A stretch of DNA of 64,000 nucleotides from Sipunculus nudus (Eukaryota > Annelida > Sipuncula > Golfingiida > Sipunculidae), in the NCBI GenBank assembly GCA_026874595.1, contig CM049320.1:33326214-33390213 (forward strand), written 5' to 3'. How positions within the stretch are numbered: position 1 is the first letter of the stretch; each line of letters begins with the position of its first letter. The notes beneath the pieces were generated by a model. That model was not told the DNA's origin and did not search any database. It saw nothing but the letters and a program-made list of their open reading frames with translations. A program made the translations under genes and the position numbers. Shown here in pieces: positions 1 through 11,852 of this stretch.

Positions 1-1366
1 TAAAATTATCCCCTAAATATCTTTTACTTATAAAACGTGAGGAACACGGTACATTTATGTTTCATTTATATTGTTCCCGAGTTTTATTTCGAAACAGGTA
101 ATCAGTAAGCTATATCAGTTAGACTTGGAAATAAACACAAACCTGTTTTTCACAATAAATGACTGGCCTTAATGTCTGCAGGACCGTAAAACTAAATGTT
201 GTGCAAAAACTTGAGCAAGAATGCTGCACTGTTTGTTCTAGTTTTTACGGTTCATATCATACCATTACTTGCAGCGGTTGCAACAAACCCGAATCTGTTG
301 AAAGTCATTAGGTCATTTATCACGCATTATTTAACTATCGATGCAGAATATCAAGAATTTAAAATGAAGACACCAGAATACTTACAGCTTCACTTATGAC
401 GGACAATAAAAATGATCTCCTAACTTGTTTTCATGAGAAGTTTATGCAAGAACAGTAACTTTCTGTGGACGGTTTTACTAGTTTCATAATAACAAAGATT
501 TTAAAGCGACCGAATTCAACTGCTGTTTTTGTTTTAATATTCAATTCAGCATGCAGTGATCACTGTCCTTCAACAATAAAAGGATTCCTTTTGTTACATA
601 TGGTTAATTGTCATTTCTTTGTAAAAAAATGTCAATATTTTTAAAATCTAACACTTATAAAAGGAATTCGGTTCACGTTTGTGCGCAATGTACTCTAAAC
701 CCGCGTTGTGTACAATATTGTGCCATACATTATTTTTAAGGTTATTATCCCCGCAGTGACATAAGCGATATGAATATAAATAATTGTTAATATACATATA
801 ATTTTGAGTGATTTTTCCGGTTTTTTTTACCGAGAACAGCCCAACTGCCTTCGGCAATCACTGAATGCGTGCATCGTGACTACTTAAAAAAGCCCGGAAT
901 ACCGGGTTTATCAGCTAGTGATTTATATTAAGTTTTCTGGACAATTATTTCTGGGCTATTTATGTTTCCGGATCTTGCTAAATAACAGTGTCTTTATATT
1001 CACGAATAATCCAAAAAACATGTTCAGATATCTTTATTATGAAATAAACAATTTCTGTTATGACCAGGTTTTACATACAAATAACCCCTATATCTATCCA
1101 TATCAAATATTTATATATATTTGTGCTAAAAAGGCCAAGAAAAAACATGTAATAAAACAAATATATCCTTAAAATATAATCCATCATATTCATTCTTTTA
1201 AAACAACTCATTCCTGTAGCACAACATTATAATTTGTTGTCTAGACAACGTTCGTTAGATGCTACTGCTCCATTTTGCATGTATATTTCTCCCTCCTCGA
1301 CATATTTCATCGCACAAAATTTGCATCGCCCTTCATGACACTGTGGCGGTTCAGTATAGATTAGAA
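1..1366. other. AT-rich flank; 3' side of the minus-strand lectin gene
   Basis: I recognise no coding exon here. On the minus strand this is the downstream side of the C-type lectin gene whose stop codon lies at 1367-1369. An AATAAA on the minus strand (TTTATT at 1033-1038) is the nearest plausible polyadenylation signal, about 330 nt past the stop. A small hairpin (CCCGG AATA CCGGG) sits near 893-907. Confidence 0.5.
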
Positions 1367-1587
1367 TTAGCAGCTTGCCTTAATTTCGCAAAGACTGTTA
1401 CACTTTTTAGCTTTGGCAAGCGTGCTCCACATGAAGCCGTACCTCAAGCTAATCACGGCACAAACTGTCCCGGTGTTTTGAGTTCCACTTCGCCAGTTGG
1501 TGTACTTGAACATGTCACCCGAGGGAAACCATCTCCAAACTCCACTGACTTCACAGCCAGATGTGCAGAAACGTGAGTACCTGTGCA
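1367..1587 (-). CDS. C-type lectin-like domain protein, last coding exon
   Basis: This is the C-terminal half of a C-type lectin-like domain (CTLD) and the end of the protein. It reads from a splice acceptor (TTTTTTTAG on the minus strand, AG at 1589-1588) into a stop codon. Visible CTLD landmarks are Cys residues in FCTSGCE, the WRWFPSGDMFKYTNW core, and the closing pattern of conserved cysteines in VCAVI and CNSLCE. The motifs that usually bind calcium and sugar (EPN or QPD, and WND) are missing: the position after the NW core reads RSGTQNTG. The fold is therefore supported, but classical Ca-dependent sugar binding is not. The exon starts in phase 1 and joins in frame to the exon at 1827-2054, forming an ATG codon across the junction. 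Its role is unknown; secreted CTLD proteins are very numerous in molluscs, often as immune or adhesion proteins (family knowledge, not shown here). Confidence 0.72.
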
Positions 1588-1826
1588 CTAAAAAAACTAC
1601 TTAATAGTGAGAAATCTGTTATTATATGCACATATTTCTCTTACTTGTTTCTATCATTCTTTAATTGAAATCGCTCTTAAATGCACAGGATGTTTCTGTT
1701 TTATTTTGAGGTAAAATTTTCAAAGCATACTATTTTGTGATAATTATAATAAAAATAATAAAAGGAAACCGATGTGTCTTTTAAAACGAATTTTCGTTTA
1801 ACATATGAAGCAATAGAGGCACTTAC

Positions 1827-2054
1827 TGGAATCAATATGGGTGTATTCTGGATTATCGGTCATTATTCTTTCCAAATGCATCTGTTCTTCCGCTGTTTCT
1901 ATGGAAACCATTTCAGCGCCCAGGGATTGACAATACGCCACACTTTTATCATGGATTTTTCGACATGAACGAAAATGATAGCAGGAAGGAAGGTATTCGC
2001 CGTCAACCGAGAGCTGCCCATTAGGAAAGAGATGACGAAATCCCTCAGGACATT
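1827..2054 (-). CDS. C-type lectin-like domain protein, middle exon
   Basis: This exon encodes the N-terminal half of the CTLD: a CPEGF start, then SCYHF, CRKIHDKSVAYCQSLGAEMVSIETAEEQ, the usual first-helix and strand signature of CTLDs. It is bounded on the minus strand by an acceptor (ATTACAG, AG at 2056-2055) and a strong donor (GTAAGT from 1826). At 228 nt with phase 1 at both ends it is symmetric, and it joins in frame to both neighbouring exons. Confidence that this is a real exon is high because domain content, splice sites and phase agree. Confidence 0.75.
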
Positions 2055-2810
2055 CTGTAATATAATTAATGAATTCTGATAAAAATAAAGTTTGAAAATC
2101 AGAGATATTACACAAGAAAATATGAGCATTACGCATTTGTGAATATCGTTATTTAAAAAAATACGACGCTTCACGATCAAGGGCCGGCCATGTTAGCATG
2201 TTCTTTGTTTTCATATGTTAGTTACTATCATTACTAATTTTTAAAATGTTCTGATCTAATAAGTACTGAAAGGCAATGATGCAAGTCTTTGATTAAGCGG
2301 CCTTGTTGCGTATCAAACAAATTTTAATAGTTACCAAAACTATAACTTTTATGTATAAAGCCTACGCATACGTTTACTTTTTTATTTGACGTTAAAGACC
2401 AAAGAGCGTAAAGCCAGACGTAAATATGTAAAATTATATTTGAAAAAATTTCTTCGCCCTTTTTTAATATTCTGCCAATATCTGCATACCAACGGTGGAG
2501 GAAACAAAAAAAAATTAATTAGGTTTACTCAGTTTAAAAATTTTAGGATATTTCGTAATTTTGCCTATATTTACATTTATTGAAAGATCTATACCAACTG
2601 ATCTGTCAATGTTATGCCTGTTATGATTGTGAGTTAACTTTTTTCTTTTGTGCTTTCATTTACTGATTATTGTTTTTTTAGTCTTAACAGTAACATATAT
2701 GTAAATTGATACAATATTCAACACATAAGTGAATCCAATTATTTAATTAAATAAATGTATTTGGAAAAATACCATGAGAAGAATTTTGTAAATGTAATAT
2801 TTTCTCTCAC

Positions 2811-3093
2811 GTGGCAGACATGTGTATGATGTAGCTCCAAGGTGTAACGTCGTCATCCATTCTGTATTTGGGGAAGAATACATTGCAGCAGTCCCGTTGG
2901 GAAACACGGTGAAACCATCATACTGGGGGAATTCTCCGAGAAGTTGCAGATGCCCGTGTAGATCATCTATTGTTTCAATATGTGATCCATTGATTTCTCT
3001 GTCGAGGTGAACCTGGTACATATTTTGATGCTGGTGTGACGGTATCGCAAACAGTACTAATGATAAATGAAGGAAAACATGTATATAAGGTAA
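2811..3093 (-). CDS. C-type lectin-like protein, N-terminal exon with signal-like segment
   Basis: On the minus strand a possible acceptor (CCCATTTAG, AG at 3095-3094) opens a frame whose first ~17 residues are hydrophobic (HVFLHLSLVLFAIPS), which looks like the core of a signal peptide. An acidic, His-rich stretch follows, then a short region ending in TSYTCLP. The donor is GTGAGA from 2810. The exon leaves in phase 1 and fits the CTLD exon at 2054. No ATG lies between the upstream in-frame stop and residue 25, so either the start codon is in an exon further upstream (above 3100) or translation begins at the ATG at 3021, which would lose the hydrophobic segment. I prefer the former. The first exon was not found. 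Confidence 0.5.
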
Positions 3094-4222
3094 CTAAATG
3101 GGAAAGGGTCATAATAGTTTCATTATATACTTCTTTCGACAAAGTATAATTCATATGTAGCGGAATATCTCTTATCCTGATTTAGTTAAAAGGTAAAAGA
3201 GCAAGATTTTTTGTCAACCAGATCAAGTCAAAGTATCATGAACAATTAAGAGTAACGTTCCAAAAAGGGAATAGTTGTATTTATGATTTTTACACTACCA
3301 AAAAGTCATCTGAATATGATGAAAAATAATGAGAAAATTTAAAGGTGTACAACATTATTTTGAACATACGAATACCTGTCTAAGAATACTAACTTGTAAT
3401 TATTAAATCCTAAATCCTGATTTTGTAAAAGATTAGCTTACATGTCAGCGCGAAAACATGTACAGGGCATGAAAACCTGCACAGGTTTAAGTTATAGGAA
3501 AACTTGATTGTTACCTACGAAGGGAAAGAACCGATGCATAAATTGTCAATACAACATTTTTTTCTGTTTCTAATTTCTCGTCAATACTTCAATCCCATTC
3601 AAATCATGCAATTCCATTATTCCTTTTAGAGTTGATATGCATACACAAAATGTATCACTACTCAAAACATATAATAGAAATATGAAAGTTACAAACCAGT
3701 ATTAAGGACGATATATGCAGTATGAAGAGACATTCTATGCAGGAGAGTCGCACCAACCATTTGGCAAAAGCTGTCTGTTCAGAGCTTCTGTCCTTCGTGC
3801 AATGCTAATTCAAAAAGAAATCCTCCATGCAGTGTTTGTCCAGACAGACATCTATTGTCCACCATTACCTAAGTTCGGTCATTTTATTGATCATTCCTCA
3901 CCTTCAGTTATTCCTCGATCCTTCTTGATTCTTAATGCAAATGTTAAATACATGGTTGCTATGGCAGACTGGGCCGTGGTGATTATTCTAGTCACTGAAG
4001 GAAATATTTACTTTCTCTTAACAATAGTGTCTTCCATTGTACACTCTTTAATCCCGGAGGAAACAAAGATAATACCCTATGCTTTTCAGTTCAATGACTT
4101 AAACCAACCACAAGACATAAGTAAAGATTTAAGAACTATATAATAACACATTCGCGGTACTTTGACCAGTGATTAAATTCCTCATTAAACGTGCTTTTCT
4201 CAGGGCTTCCTTTTACTTTTAT
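3094..4222. other. No recognised gene; upstream side of the lectin gene
   Basis: The missing first exon and promoter of the minus-strand lectin gene should lie here or further up. A 142-codon open frame on the plus strand (3715-4143) has no domain I recognise and no supporting splice context. Confidence 0.4.
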
Positions 4223-4223
4223 C

Positions 4224-4350
4224 TTGTTACGTGGTGCATATGAAAGCGGACTGAACTGTTTCGCTAGTGAATCTTGATTTTTATCGAAGCAGTCGAAACC
4301 CCGAGCTTGGGTTTGAATTCGAGATCGGCCCAAAATTTTTCCCTGAGCAA
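4224..4350 (+). repeat. tRNA-like SINE fragment, copy 1
   Basis: This shares the string GTTACG, GGTG, CATATGAAAGCG, CTGAACTGT, TTCGCTAG, then a B-box-like GGTTTGAATTCGAGATCGGCC and AATTTTTCCCTGA with the cleaner copy at 29269-29411. It is diverged and contains an inserted stretch in the middle. Confidence 0.6.
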
Positions 4351-4491
4351 AATGTTTTCTTAATAATTTGAGGCCCGTAAAAAATAAATGGTAGTTTGAA
4401 ATAATTGGGTAATTACAAACACCAGTTTACTGGCAGGGTGAATCCTGGGTGAATTTACCTTGTTCTGGTCGCAAAATGCTCATAGAGGGGC

Positions 4492-4580
4492 GTGTGTTGC
4501 GGGTTGTATATAAAAGCTGACCAAACTGTTTCGCTAGAGAAGCTTGCAGGTTCGAATCCAGGATCGGACTTATATTTTCC
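4492..4580 (+). repeat. tRNA-like SINE fragment, copy 2
   Basis: Same family as the copies at 4224 and 29269: AAAAGCTGACCAAACTGT, TTCGCTAGAGAAGCTTGC, then a good RNA polymerase III B box (GGTTCGAATCC) and GGATCGG. It lacks the internal segment present in the 29-kb copy. Confidence 0.6.
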
Positions 4581-4599
4581 AAAATGTTTACGTATCAAT

Positions 4600-6716
4600 G
4601 TGAAATACATTCATAATACGCATGAAAATGTTTAGAGAATCCATAATTTAGATTGGATTCTGATTTTCGAAAATTCAAAGTAGAAACCTTCTACAGAATT
4701 TTCAGATAAAGGCAGACTCATTAATAACGTTCATTTTATAAATAATTACAAACAAAGAATATGTAATAAAATGATTGTTGAACATTGAATCTTGACACTT
4801 GCATAGGCATTAAGTAAAATCATCAGATTGTTCGACATGCGATATATTTAAAAAAAATGCATCCACGGTTTCTCGAAACAAAAACTAAGATACGGGCGAG
4901 CCATTTTTTTTTCTTGTCTGTTATATTGCTAAATTGCCTAAAAAATCACTTGTATCATGCAGTCCTGTAAAAATGTTTAAACTGAACAAGGGTTCCCACA
5001 CTTGCTTGAGGAAACGTACTTTTGACTTTCTTTGTTTAAAATTTATTGAGACATGGTTGGAGATTAAAAAATTAAAAAATGCACAATTTCTAATGCCCGA
5101 TAAATGTAGTCAGATGACGAATCTCGGAACAAGATTGGCAGTTTTTATTCTTGCCTGGATTATTGCCAACGTGCCTATAAAATGAAAAATAAACTGATTC
5201 AGTTCTTGATATTACGTATATGATCGACGCGAAATTAAGTACAGTTTCTCTACTTTAAAAAAGAAAATAGGGAATTGTGCCATAGGTCACATGTGCAACA
5301 TTACCAAGGATCTGGTCTTATTTAAAAAATAAATAAATAAATAAAGTTGATCCACACAAGATTGGAGCGGCAAATCCATAGAACAATAATTCTATGTATA
5401 GCCTATATAAATTGCTGAAAAGCATGGCTTACAAAGGTGGCCATTCTACTGTCAAGTCACAACTAGAATATACAGCACTATGCTTATGTCTTCCTTATTT
5501 CACTGTAATTAGAGTGTATGTATTTATTACTTGGCTGACCAATCTGTACTTGGTTGACTAATAATATCTTAAAACGTAGAGTGAAAGAAAATCGCACAGG
5601 CTTTAAAGATAGATTATATTAATACTATTTGATAGAAATGTTACAAAGATATATATATTTCATAACAATTTATCGTGGTCATGGGTTTCAAGGTCAATCA
5701 TAAGCAATATATTTGACAATTTTCTGTATTTTTCCAAAATAAATATAATTTTAAAATGTTCTAATTATCAAACAAAATGAACGGCATGCAAGTGATACAG
5801 ATTTTCAATTTTATAATTCAGAATATCCCCGTGTTAAAAAAACTCCATTTGAACGCATTGAAATTGGAAAGGCGGTTTCTCTAAACTCCCTTATTGTGAC
5901 GACTTGAAAATCACACACACACACACATTTATATATTTATAGTCCTAAGAAGGTTCCAGTGCTTGCAGTAAAGTGCTCTATACAGCTGAGGTAGAGCAGA
6001 CTACCTAAATGTTAATGACGTTGGAGCATCGTGTTATTACTCCGAATTTTACGGTGTCGTCACAATTAGGGAGGTTCTCAAATGGTTTTCCAGACTAAGC
6101 GATAAGAAACAATTGACATTCGTCATGTTCCATATCATTGATTTCTACGCGGCAATCAAAGACTATGTACATAAAATTATTGGCAGAATGAAATTGTGAG
6201 GATTCGTGCTTTTTGTCTTGTCACTTGTGAGAGTTATATATATATATATATTAGTTATATATATATCTTTATTCGTATCACAAAAGAGTAGATTGATTGT
6301 ATACAATGAAAAACAAACAAACAAACAAAGAAAGTGCAAATCAAAATCAAAATAATGATATAGGACCATCCAGTCCCAAGAGATCACCTCAACAGTAGAC
6401 AACACATTAATCAGCACGTTAACTTCCTCAGTTGTTAAGTGTGACGTACTTAATCCGTTTTTACATAATTACTTAATTCCGATATTATTTCTCTGTTAAC
6501 AGACCTTGGTACCTTTTGATAGTGACTCATTATGGTATTTAGATTACCAGTGTCACCCCACTTTCCATATTTATTCATCTCATTTTTAAGATATCTTCGA
6601 TTGTTTCCTAGTAAGCCGACAGATGTATACTAAGCTCTTTTAGCTAAGAACGTAAAATATTATTTTCAACAGTATACATAGTGCTTAAAATGTGATAAAG
6701 CGTGCGATGAATATAT
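4600..6716. other. AT-rich intergenic DNA, no gene recognised
   Basis: I see no coding exon in this stretch. It holds a short (CA)n run near 5913-5927, and (AT)n runs near 6235-6265. Confidence 0.5.
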
Positions 6717-7196
6717 TTACCAGGGAAGAAGACCCTGCAAGACCTTGAAAAACACTCCTGTGTGAGTCATATGGCAAATACCAAATATGACGCAAAGCCT
6801 TGTTATATGATGTACATAATTTTCTATTGATTTATGCTGTAACATCCAGGACTGACAGCCATAGAAAGAACAACAAAAGAAATGAAATAACTTATTCACA
6901 ACCCTCGTCGGCAGACATCCAAAATTAGACATTAGAACATTAAAGCTTGAGATAAATTTGTCCCTTTTATTCATTATATCATGATGATCTGATAAGTCTG
7001 AGCTTACCATATTTCCTAGGTACTGCAAAGATTCCTCCCATTCTAACGGAACACCATTGAAGCATATGTGTTCTGGTTTAACTGTTGAACCCTTTTTGAA
7101 CAGAACACATTTTGTTTTCTTTGGATTGAAAACCATATCAAATTCTATTGCAAAACGTTCACATTCTTTCAACATTTCCTGAAGGCCTGACCACAT
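6717..7196 (-). pseudogene. LINE (non-LTR retrotransposon) reverse transcriptase, C-terminal fragment
   Basis: The 159-residue frame carries the downstream part of a non-LTR retrotransposon reverse transcriptase and the connecting region after it. The telling segments are FNPKKTKCVLF, the preceding helix (ECERFAIEFDMVF), a short strand-turn (ICFNGVPLEW), and LQYLGNMVSSDLSD followed by a KRDKF helix. This is the usual pattern after the catalytic palm in RTE/CR1/Jockey-like elements. The catalytic FADD box would lie upstream and is not present in frame, and no endonuclease domain is seen. It is therefore a 5'-truncated, dead copy. It could belong to any of several LINE clades; I cannot place it further by eye. 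Confidence 0.8.
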
Positions 7197-7334
7197 TCAT
7201 CTTTTTACACCCCTGGTAGCGTTGTCTCCTTTAACATGGCTCTTATTGAGCTTCTCGACGCTACACAATTATTGGTCAGCAATGTCCTTATTATGTTGTT
7301 CAACTAATTGATCCTTGTTATGATGTGTCTCCGC

Positions 7335-7577
7335 TTAGAACGCGTTTGCGCTTGTCCATATTAACGTTTGTGTAAGACAATCAATCTTCTGTTCGATAGA
7401 GATTTGGTCTGTCCTTGAGTTTTGCCATGCTAAAACATTTCAAGTGTCATTGTGTAAACTAATTACTTAATAATTGAGGATCGACGGTGTTGGATTGATA
7501 TCCAGTACTTGCTCAGTGTAAACGCAATGTCAATACTCAGGGGGCACGGGCAGGGCAGATCATCGTTCGACCCACCT
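7335..7577 (+). repeat. Direct repeat, copy 1 (about 240 bp)
   Basis: Near-identical to 8300-8558 about 965 bp downstream. Shared blocks include CAATCTTCTGTTCGATAGAG, AACTAATTACTTAATAATT and CGTTCGACCCACCTCACAGC. The two copies could be ends of a degraded element or two insertions of one repeat; no coding sequence lies between them. Confidence 0.75.
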
Positions 7578-7711
7578 CACAGCCAAGGTCTGACTTGCTA
7601 TTTATATATATTTTTTATTCATATACTTTATGTGCATTCATTAGCCCACAAGGTACTTGTTAGGGTTTGCAACTGATATTAAAGCAGCTGACACTTCTAG
7701 AACACGACTAG

Positions 7712-8055
7712 GGGGTAGTACTGTTAAATTTTGGTATCAGGTATGTGCTACTGACTGTTTTATACCAGACGCTTGACCATCAGAGCTTGAAAAAGATAAG
7801 GGGTAGGGGGTAACTTAAATGTGAATATCATAGCTTATACTAAAAGAAAATTTAATAATGAGGATGTCTCTAAAAAGGTCCTTTACGAGTCTATAAGGGT
7901 ACGTTACATCAATGTATATATAAATTACAAAAACATTTTAAGGGATGAAACTGTCAATCTCCAATTTTAGATTTTTTGTCGCATAAAACTTTTAAATGGT
8001 CGCTAAAACTTTCAAATTTTACCATAAAATTGTGCAGGCTGATAGAAAAAATTAT
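7712..8055 (+). repeat. Interspersed repeat, copy 1 (inverted partner at 11515-11852)
   Basis: This segment matches the reverse complement of 11515-11852 over its length with scattered differences: GGTATCAG, CTACTGACTGTTTT, GACCATCAGAGCT, AGGGGTA, ATAAAACTTTTAAATGG-like blocks and a CTGATAGAA end. It is an old copy of a dispersed repeat of unknown class. Confidence 0.65.
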
Positions 8056-8299
8056 AATTTGGATCTATTTCAACTCTATATGATCACTCTTTTGACAAGT
8101 TTAAAATAAAATGATATGCGGTGCATTTTGGACATGTTAACTGGTTTGGATACTTTATTTATTTCACATGGATTGTACAACTAGTTACAATAACTTTTAC
8201 GAGGGATGTAGGCTCTCGGAAGTTGGGAAGCATGGAGGAAACCCGGAGAAATCACTAGTTTTGGACGGGCCACTTAGCCCACTCTCATAACTACGCGGG

Positions 8300-8558
8300 G
8301 ATCGAAACGCGTCTGCGCTTTCATATTAACGTTTATGTAAAACAGTCAATCTTCTGTTCGATAGAGATTCGGTCTGTCCTTAGGATCTGTTATGCAAAAA
8401 CGTTTCAAGTGTCAATCTGTAAACTAATTACTTAATAATTAAGGATCGACAGTGTTGGATTGACATCCAGTACTTACTCAGTGTAAACTCAGTGTCAATA
8501 CTCAGGGAACACGGGCAGGGCAAAAGGGTCGTCGTTCGACCCACCTCACAGCCGAGCG
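8300..8558 (+). repeat. Direct repeat, copy 2 (about 250 bp)
   Basis: Second copy of the repeat at 7335-7577, same orientation. It has an extra short insertion (AAAGGGTCG) near its 3' end. Confidence 0.75.
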
Positions 8559-8559
8559 T

Positions 8560-9105
8560 TTTACAGCTCAGCTGTCCCGGTCCTGGATAATGTTGTGTGT
8601 ACTGCAGTTTTTGTCACAGGAGGCATTGATAAGACTTAATCCCTCGGGCCTTCATCCTTGTTTTATCCCTAAGCATGATGTTTGGATTTGAGCATTCTTC
8701 AACTTGCCATACTAGTTGGACAGCTGGTGGGCTAAACCTGAACTAGTGTACATAACAACGATTTTTATCATTGATTTGAGTCATTCTGATAACCGTGGGG
8801 AAGGAACCAAATTTCCTTACCCTGTCACCCTTGAACATTTTGTGTAACTTGCATGTTAAAATAGGCCCCAGAATACCTGCTTTTACCCAACATATTTTCA
8901 AAAAATATTTCGAAGCGGTTAGTGTAAACATTAGAACCTACGTTTCCAAGTCCCTGTGCAATGAAAAATGCATGAGAAAGAAGGAACTATGTTCATTGAA
9001 CATTTTAATGATAAAATGAATCTTTACTTGAGACGACTGACTGTATATTCGTGTGCTTAAGTGTGCTGCATAATTTTTTTTTTCAATTGAGACTTAATCG
9101 TTGAA
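8560..9105. other. No gene recognised
   Basis: Unique-looking AT-rich DNA between a repeat and an (AT)n microsatellite. The open frames on both strands at 8743-9019 overlap each other and show no domain. Confidence 0.4.
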
Positions 9106-9108
9106 TCA

Positions 9109-9109
<1 letters not shown>

Positions 9110-9156
<47 letters not shown>
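9110..9156. repeat. (AT)n microsatellite
   Basis: An uninterrupted AT dinucleotide run of about 46 bp. It is the first of several in the window. Confidence 0.95.
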
Positions 9157-9160
<4 letters not shown>

Positions 9161-9257
9161 AAGGCGTCTTCATCCTGTTATCTATACACTAAGAGACACG
9201 GGTACACGCATTCTAAATATATATATATATTTATATATATATTTATATATATTATAT

Positions 9258-9645
9258 ATATATTATGTATGCAATGGCCAACAACAGTATATGTATAATA
9301 AAGATAATTCAATACATACATAATTATCAATATTTATCAACACACAGATGAGAAAACCATAGCAGTTAATTCTTTGATTGATTGCAAGGTTTGATGAAAG
9401 GTGTGTTGAAATTTTAGAAGTAGAAGTATTTTATTATAAATAATATATATTATTATATATAATAATATATATTATATATATATTATATATGCAATGGCAA
9501 ACAACAGTATATGTATAATAAAGATAATTCAATACATTCATAATTATCAATATTTATCAACACACAGATGAGAAAACCATAGCAGTTAATTCTTTGATTG
9601 ATTGCAAGGTTTGATGAAAGGTGTGTTGAAATTTTAGAAGTAGTC
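9258..9645 (+). repeat. Recent tandem duplication, unit about 220 bp
   Basis: The segment from GCAATGGC (9271) to ATTTTAGAAGTAG (about 9425) recurs from 9491 to about 9645 with only a few substitutions, an offset of 220 bp. Each copy is led in by AT-rich TATATATTA sequence. The second copy ends at a run of about 16 C residues (9644-9659). Confidence 0.85.
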
Positions 9646-9659
9646 CCCCCCCCCCCCCG

Positions 9660-11510
9660 GAAAAGAAATGTCATCCGACTTGTGAATTTATCAGAATTAT
9701 ACGACAAATCTTTGCCTCAGAATACCCTAAAATACACTGTATATCATACTATTTGACATTCTTTGATACAAAGTAAAGCGTATTATAAGTCCAAGTACAG
9801 CTAACCCCCGGGACATGAATGTAGTTCATAATCCATTGCGTGCTCGTGATTCACGCCTACCTGTCATTAATAAATGTGTAGTTATCTAATCATATTATTA
9901 TCTTAAAAGATAATGACTGGGTTTCATAGCACATCCTATGTGTTACTATTTATCTATTAATTTATTTAAATCATGTAAATCGAGTCACGTGTTTTTAATG
10001 TTGGCTCAAACAAAGCCGGGAGATTTAGTTTACTGATTTCTATGTTACCCGAAATTTCTGCGGAGAGCTTCAAGACAAAATTAAGTGTATGGCCATATTA
10101 TATTTATTAATATAATATACTAAAATAGTAAAATGGAGCTGTATCTTCTTTTGTTTTCTTAATTTGCTCTGATACAAAAGATAATAAAACAAAATGCTGC
10201 AAAAAAATATGTATAGTTTATATGTAGACTTCAAAATTTTTACCTCACTTGGAAAACCACGTTAGTGAAGGCAAATATACCAACACAATAACATCTTTTC
10301 TTTCTGTGATTTTACACAAGATTAACAATAATATCACAAAAAAATAATATTCAGCAACAAGGATATAGTATCAAATGAATTTAGGTCTCCAAACATTTAG
10401 TGTAACACGTGCTAAGTATTTCCGAATTAAGAATTGTCAGAGAAACATATTTTATGATAATTACAATGATCAGAGGAAGATTCATTGTTTTCAAAGGTCA
10501 CTTGACAGTGAAAACTTTGTACAACTCTATACATCAGGGCTTTCACGGACTGCTTTATTTCTTATACTTTTCTATAGATAATTAATTGTCTCCTATAATT
10601 TCCTATGTTTTACAGCACTGAGGCTGAATATCTCCTATATTATCATATACATGTTTTGGCAAAAGACATTTTTGGATTTCTAAATTATCTGTTATTATTG
10701 AATTTTTATTCTCTTTTTAATTCCCTACTCTTTTGTAGCCCTGTACATGTACGTGTTGCAGTTTTACAAGTAAAACCATCTATAGATCAATTAAAACGAT
10801 CTTTAGGTGCTACTTGTAGAAGTAATTGTCATGGAGTTATTGAAACAAGTAAAACACAAATGCGCATTGAAAACTCCTATGTTTGTCCTAATTCTGTTAA
10901 CAACTTATAAACTAATTTAAGACACTAGATGCATATTAATTATCGGACACTCCGTCCTAACTTGCAGACAGTAAATCTTTTTTTTAAGGATGGTAAACTG
11001 TCATCAGTTGGAATTTTTATTCAGGAACATATGAAGAACAAAAGCCATGCAAGCGTAAAATGCTTGATATATACCACTTATCTACCTACATGATTACTTA
11101 TTAGCAAGAGATTTTCCGGAAAATAAACAGTGAATGTTGTATCTAAAAAAGTAGACACTGCAATTATCAGCGTAAATAACGTAAATCACAATGGAAGATA
11201 TTGCCTGATATTGTTATTACTTTGCCATAAATAATGTGCGTTTTATGATTAAACACACGTGTATCAGCTACAACTCGATCAGTTTCAACTGTTCTAAGTA
11301 TCCTTAGTTTAGACATGTTATTATCTGAACCATCTCTTTTCAGGTTATACACAGTGTATAATATATAGTAACGTATTCTCCAGCAATTTCATTGATAAAC
11401 ACAAGAAAAGATCTGCTTGCCAAAATACCTCGCAGCCTATTTTAAATCATTAAGCTAAAATTAGGCCTAATCAGTGAACATATACAGCATACATAGGTCC
11501 AGAATATATA
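9660..11510. other. AT-rich DNA, no gene recognised
   Basis: No domain or convincing exon was found. An open stretch at about 10740-10907 (plus) follows a possible acceptor (CTTTTGTAG) and encodes PVHVRVAVLQVKPSIDQLKR and then a cysteine-containing tail to a stop codon. It could be a terminal exon, but nothing else supports it. Confidence 0.35.
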
Positions 11511-11514
11511 TATA

Positions 11515-11852
11515 TTTTTCTATTCTATCAGCATGTATAATTTTACGGTAAAAGTTGAAAGTTTGACCAACCATTGCAACGTTTAATACAAAAACATATT
11601 AAAAATCGAGAATTTTTTGTTGGACTTGATATTTTTATTTCCAAAAATGCGTTTTAATTTTTATATACAGTGTTGTTATATATATCGATAGACTCGTTAA
11701 AGACCTTTTTAGAGATATTTTCATTATCAAAATTGGTTGATTAGAAGCCATTATAAACATTTTAGTTACCCCTACCCCAGCTCTGATGGTCAAGCAACGG
11801 CTACAAAACGGTCAGTAGCACAAAACTGATACCACAATTTGACAGTACTTTT
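11515..11852 (-). repeat. Interspersed repeat, copy 2 (inverted partner of 7712-8055)
   Basis: Reverse-complement match to 7712-8055, for example CTGATGGTCAAGC, CAGTAGCA and CTGATACCA. See the partner entry. Confidence 0.65.

Noticed and set aside
3715-4143. 142-residue open frame on the plus strand
   Set aside because: No recognisable domain, signal peptide or splice context; neighbours are repeats and a gene on the other strand.
7335-8558. LTR retrotransposon bounded by the 250-bp direct repeats
   Set aside because: No TG...CA termini, primer-binding site or polyprotein between them, and the interior is less than 750 bp.
10605-10910. Terminal exon of an unseen plus-strand gene
   Set aside because: A possible acceptor and open frame exist near 10740, but there is no partner exon, domain or polyadenylation context.
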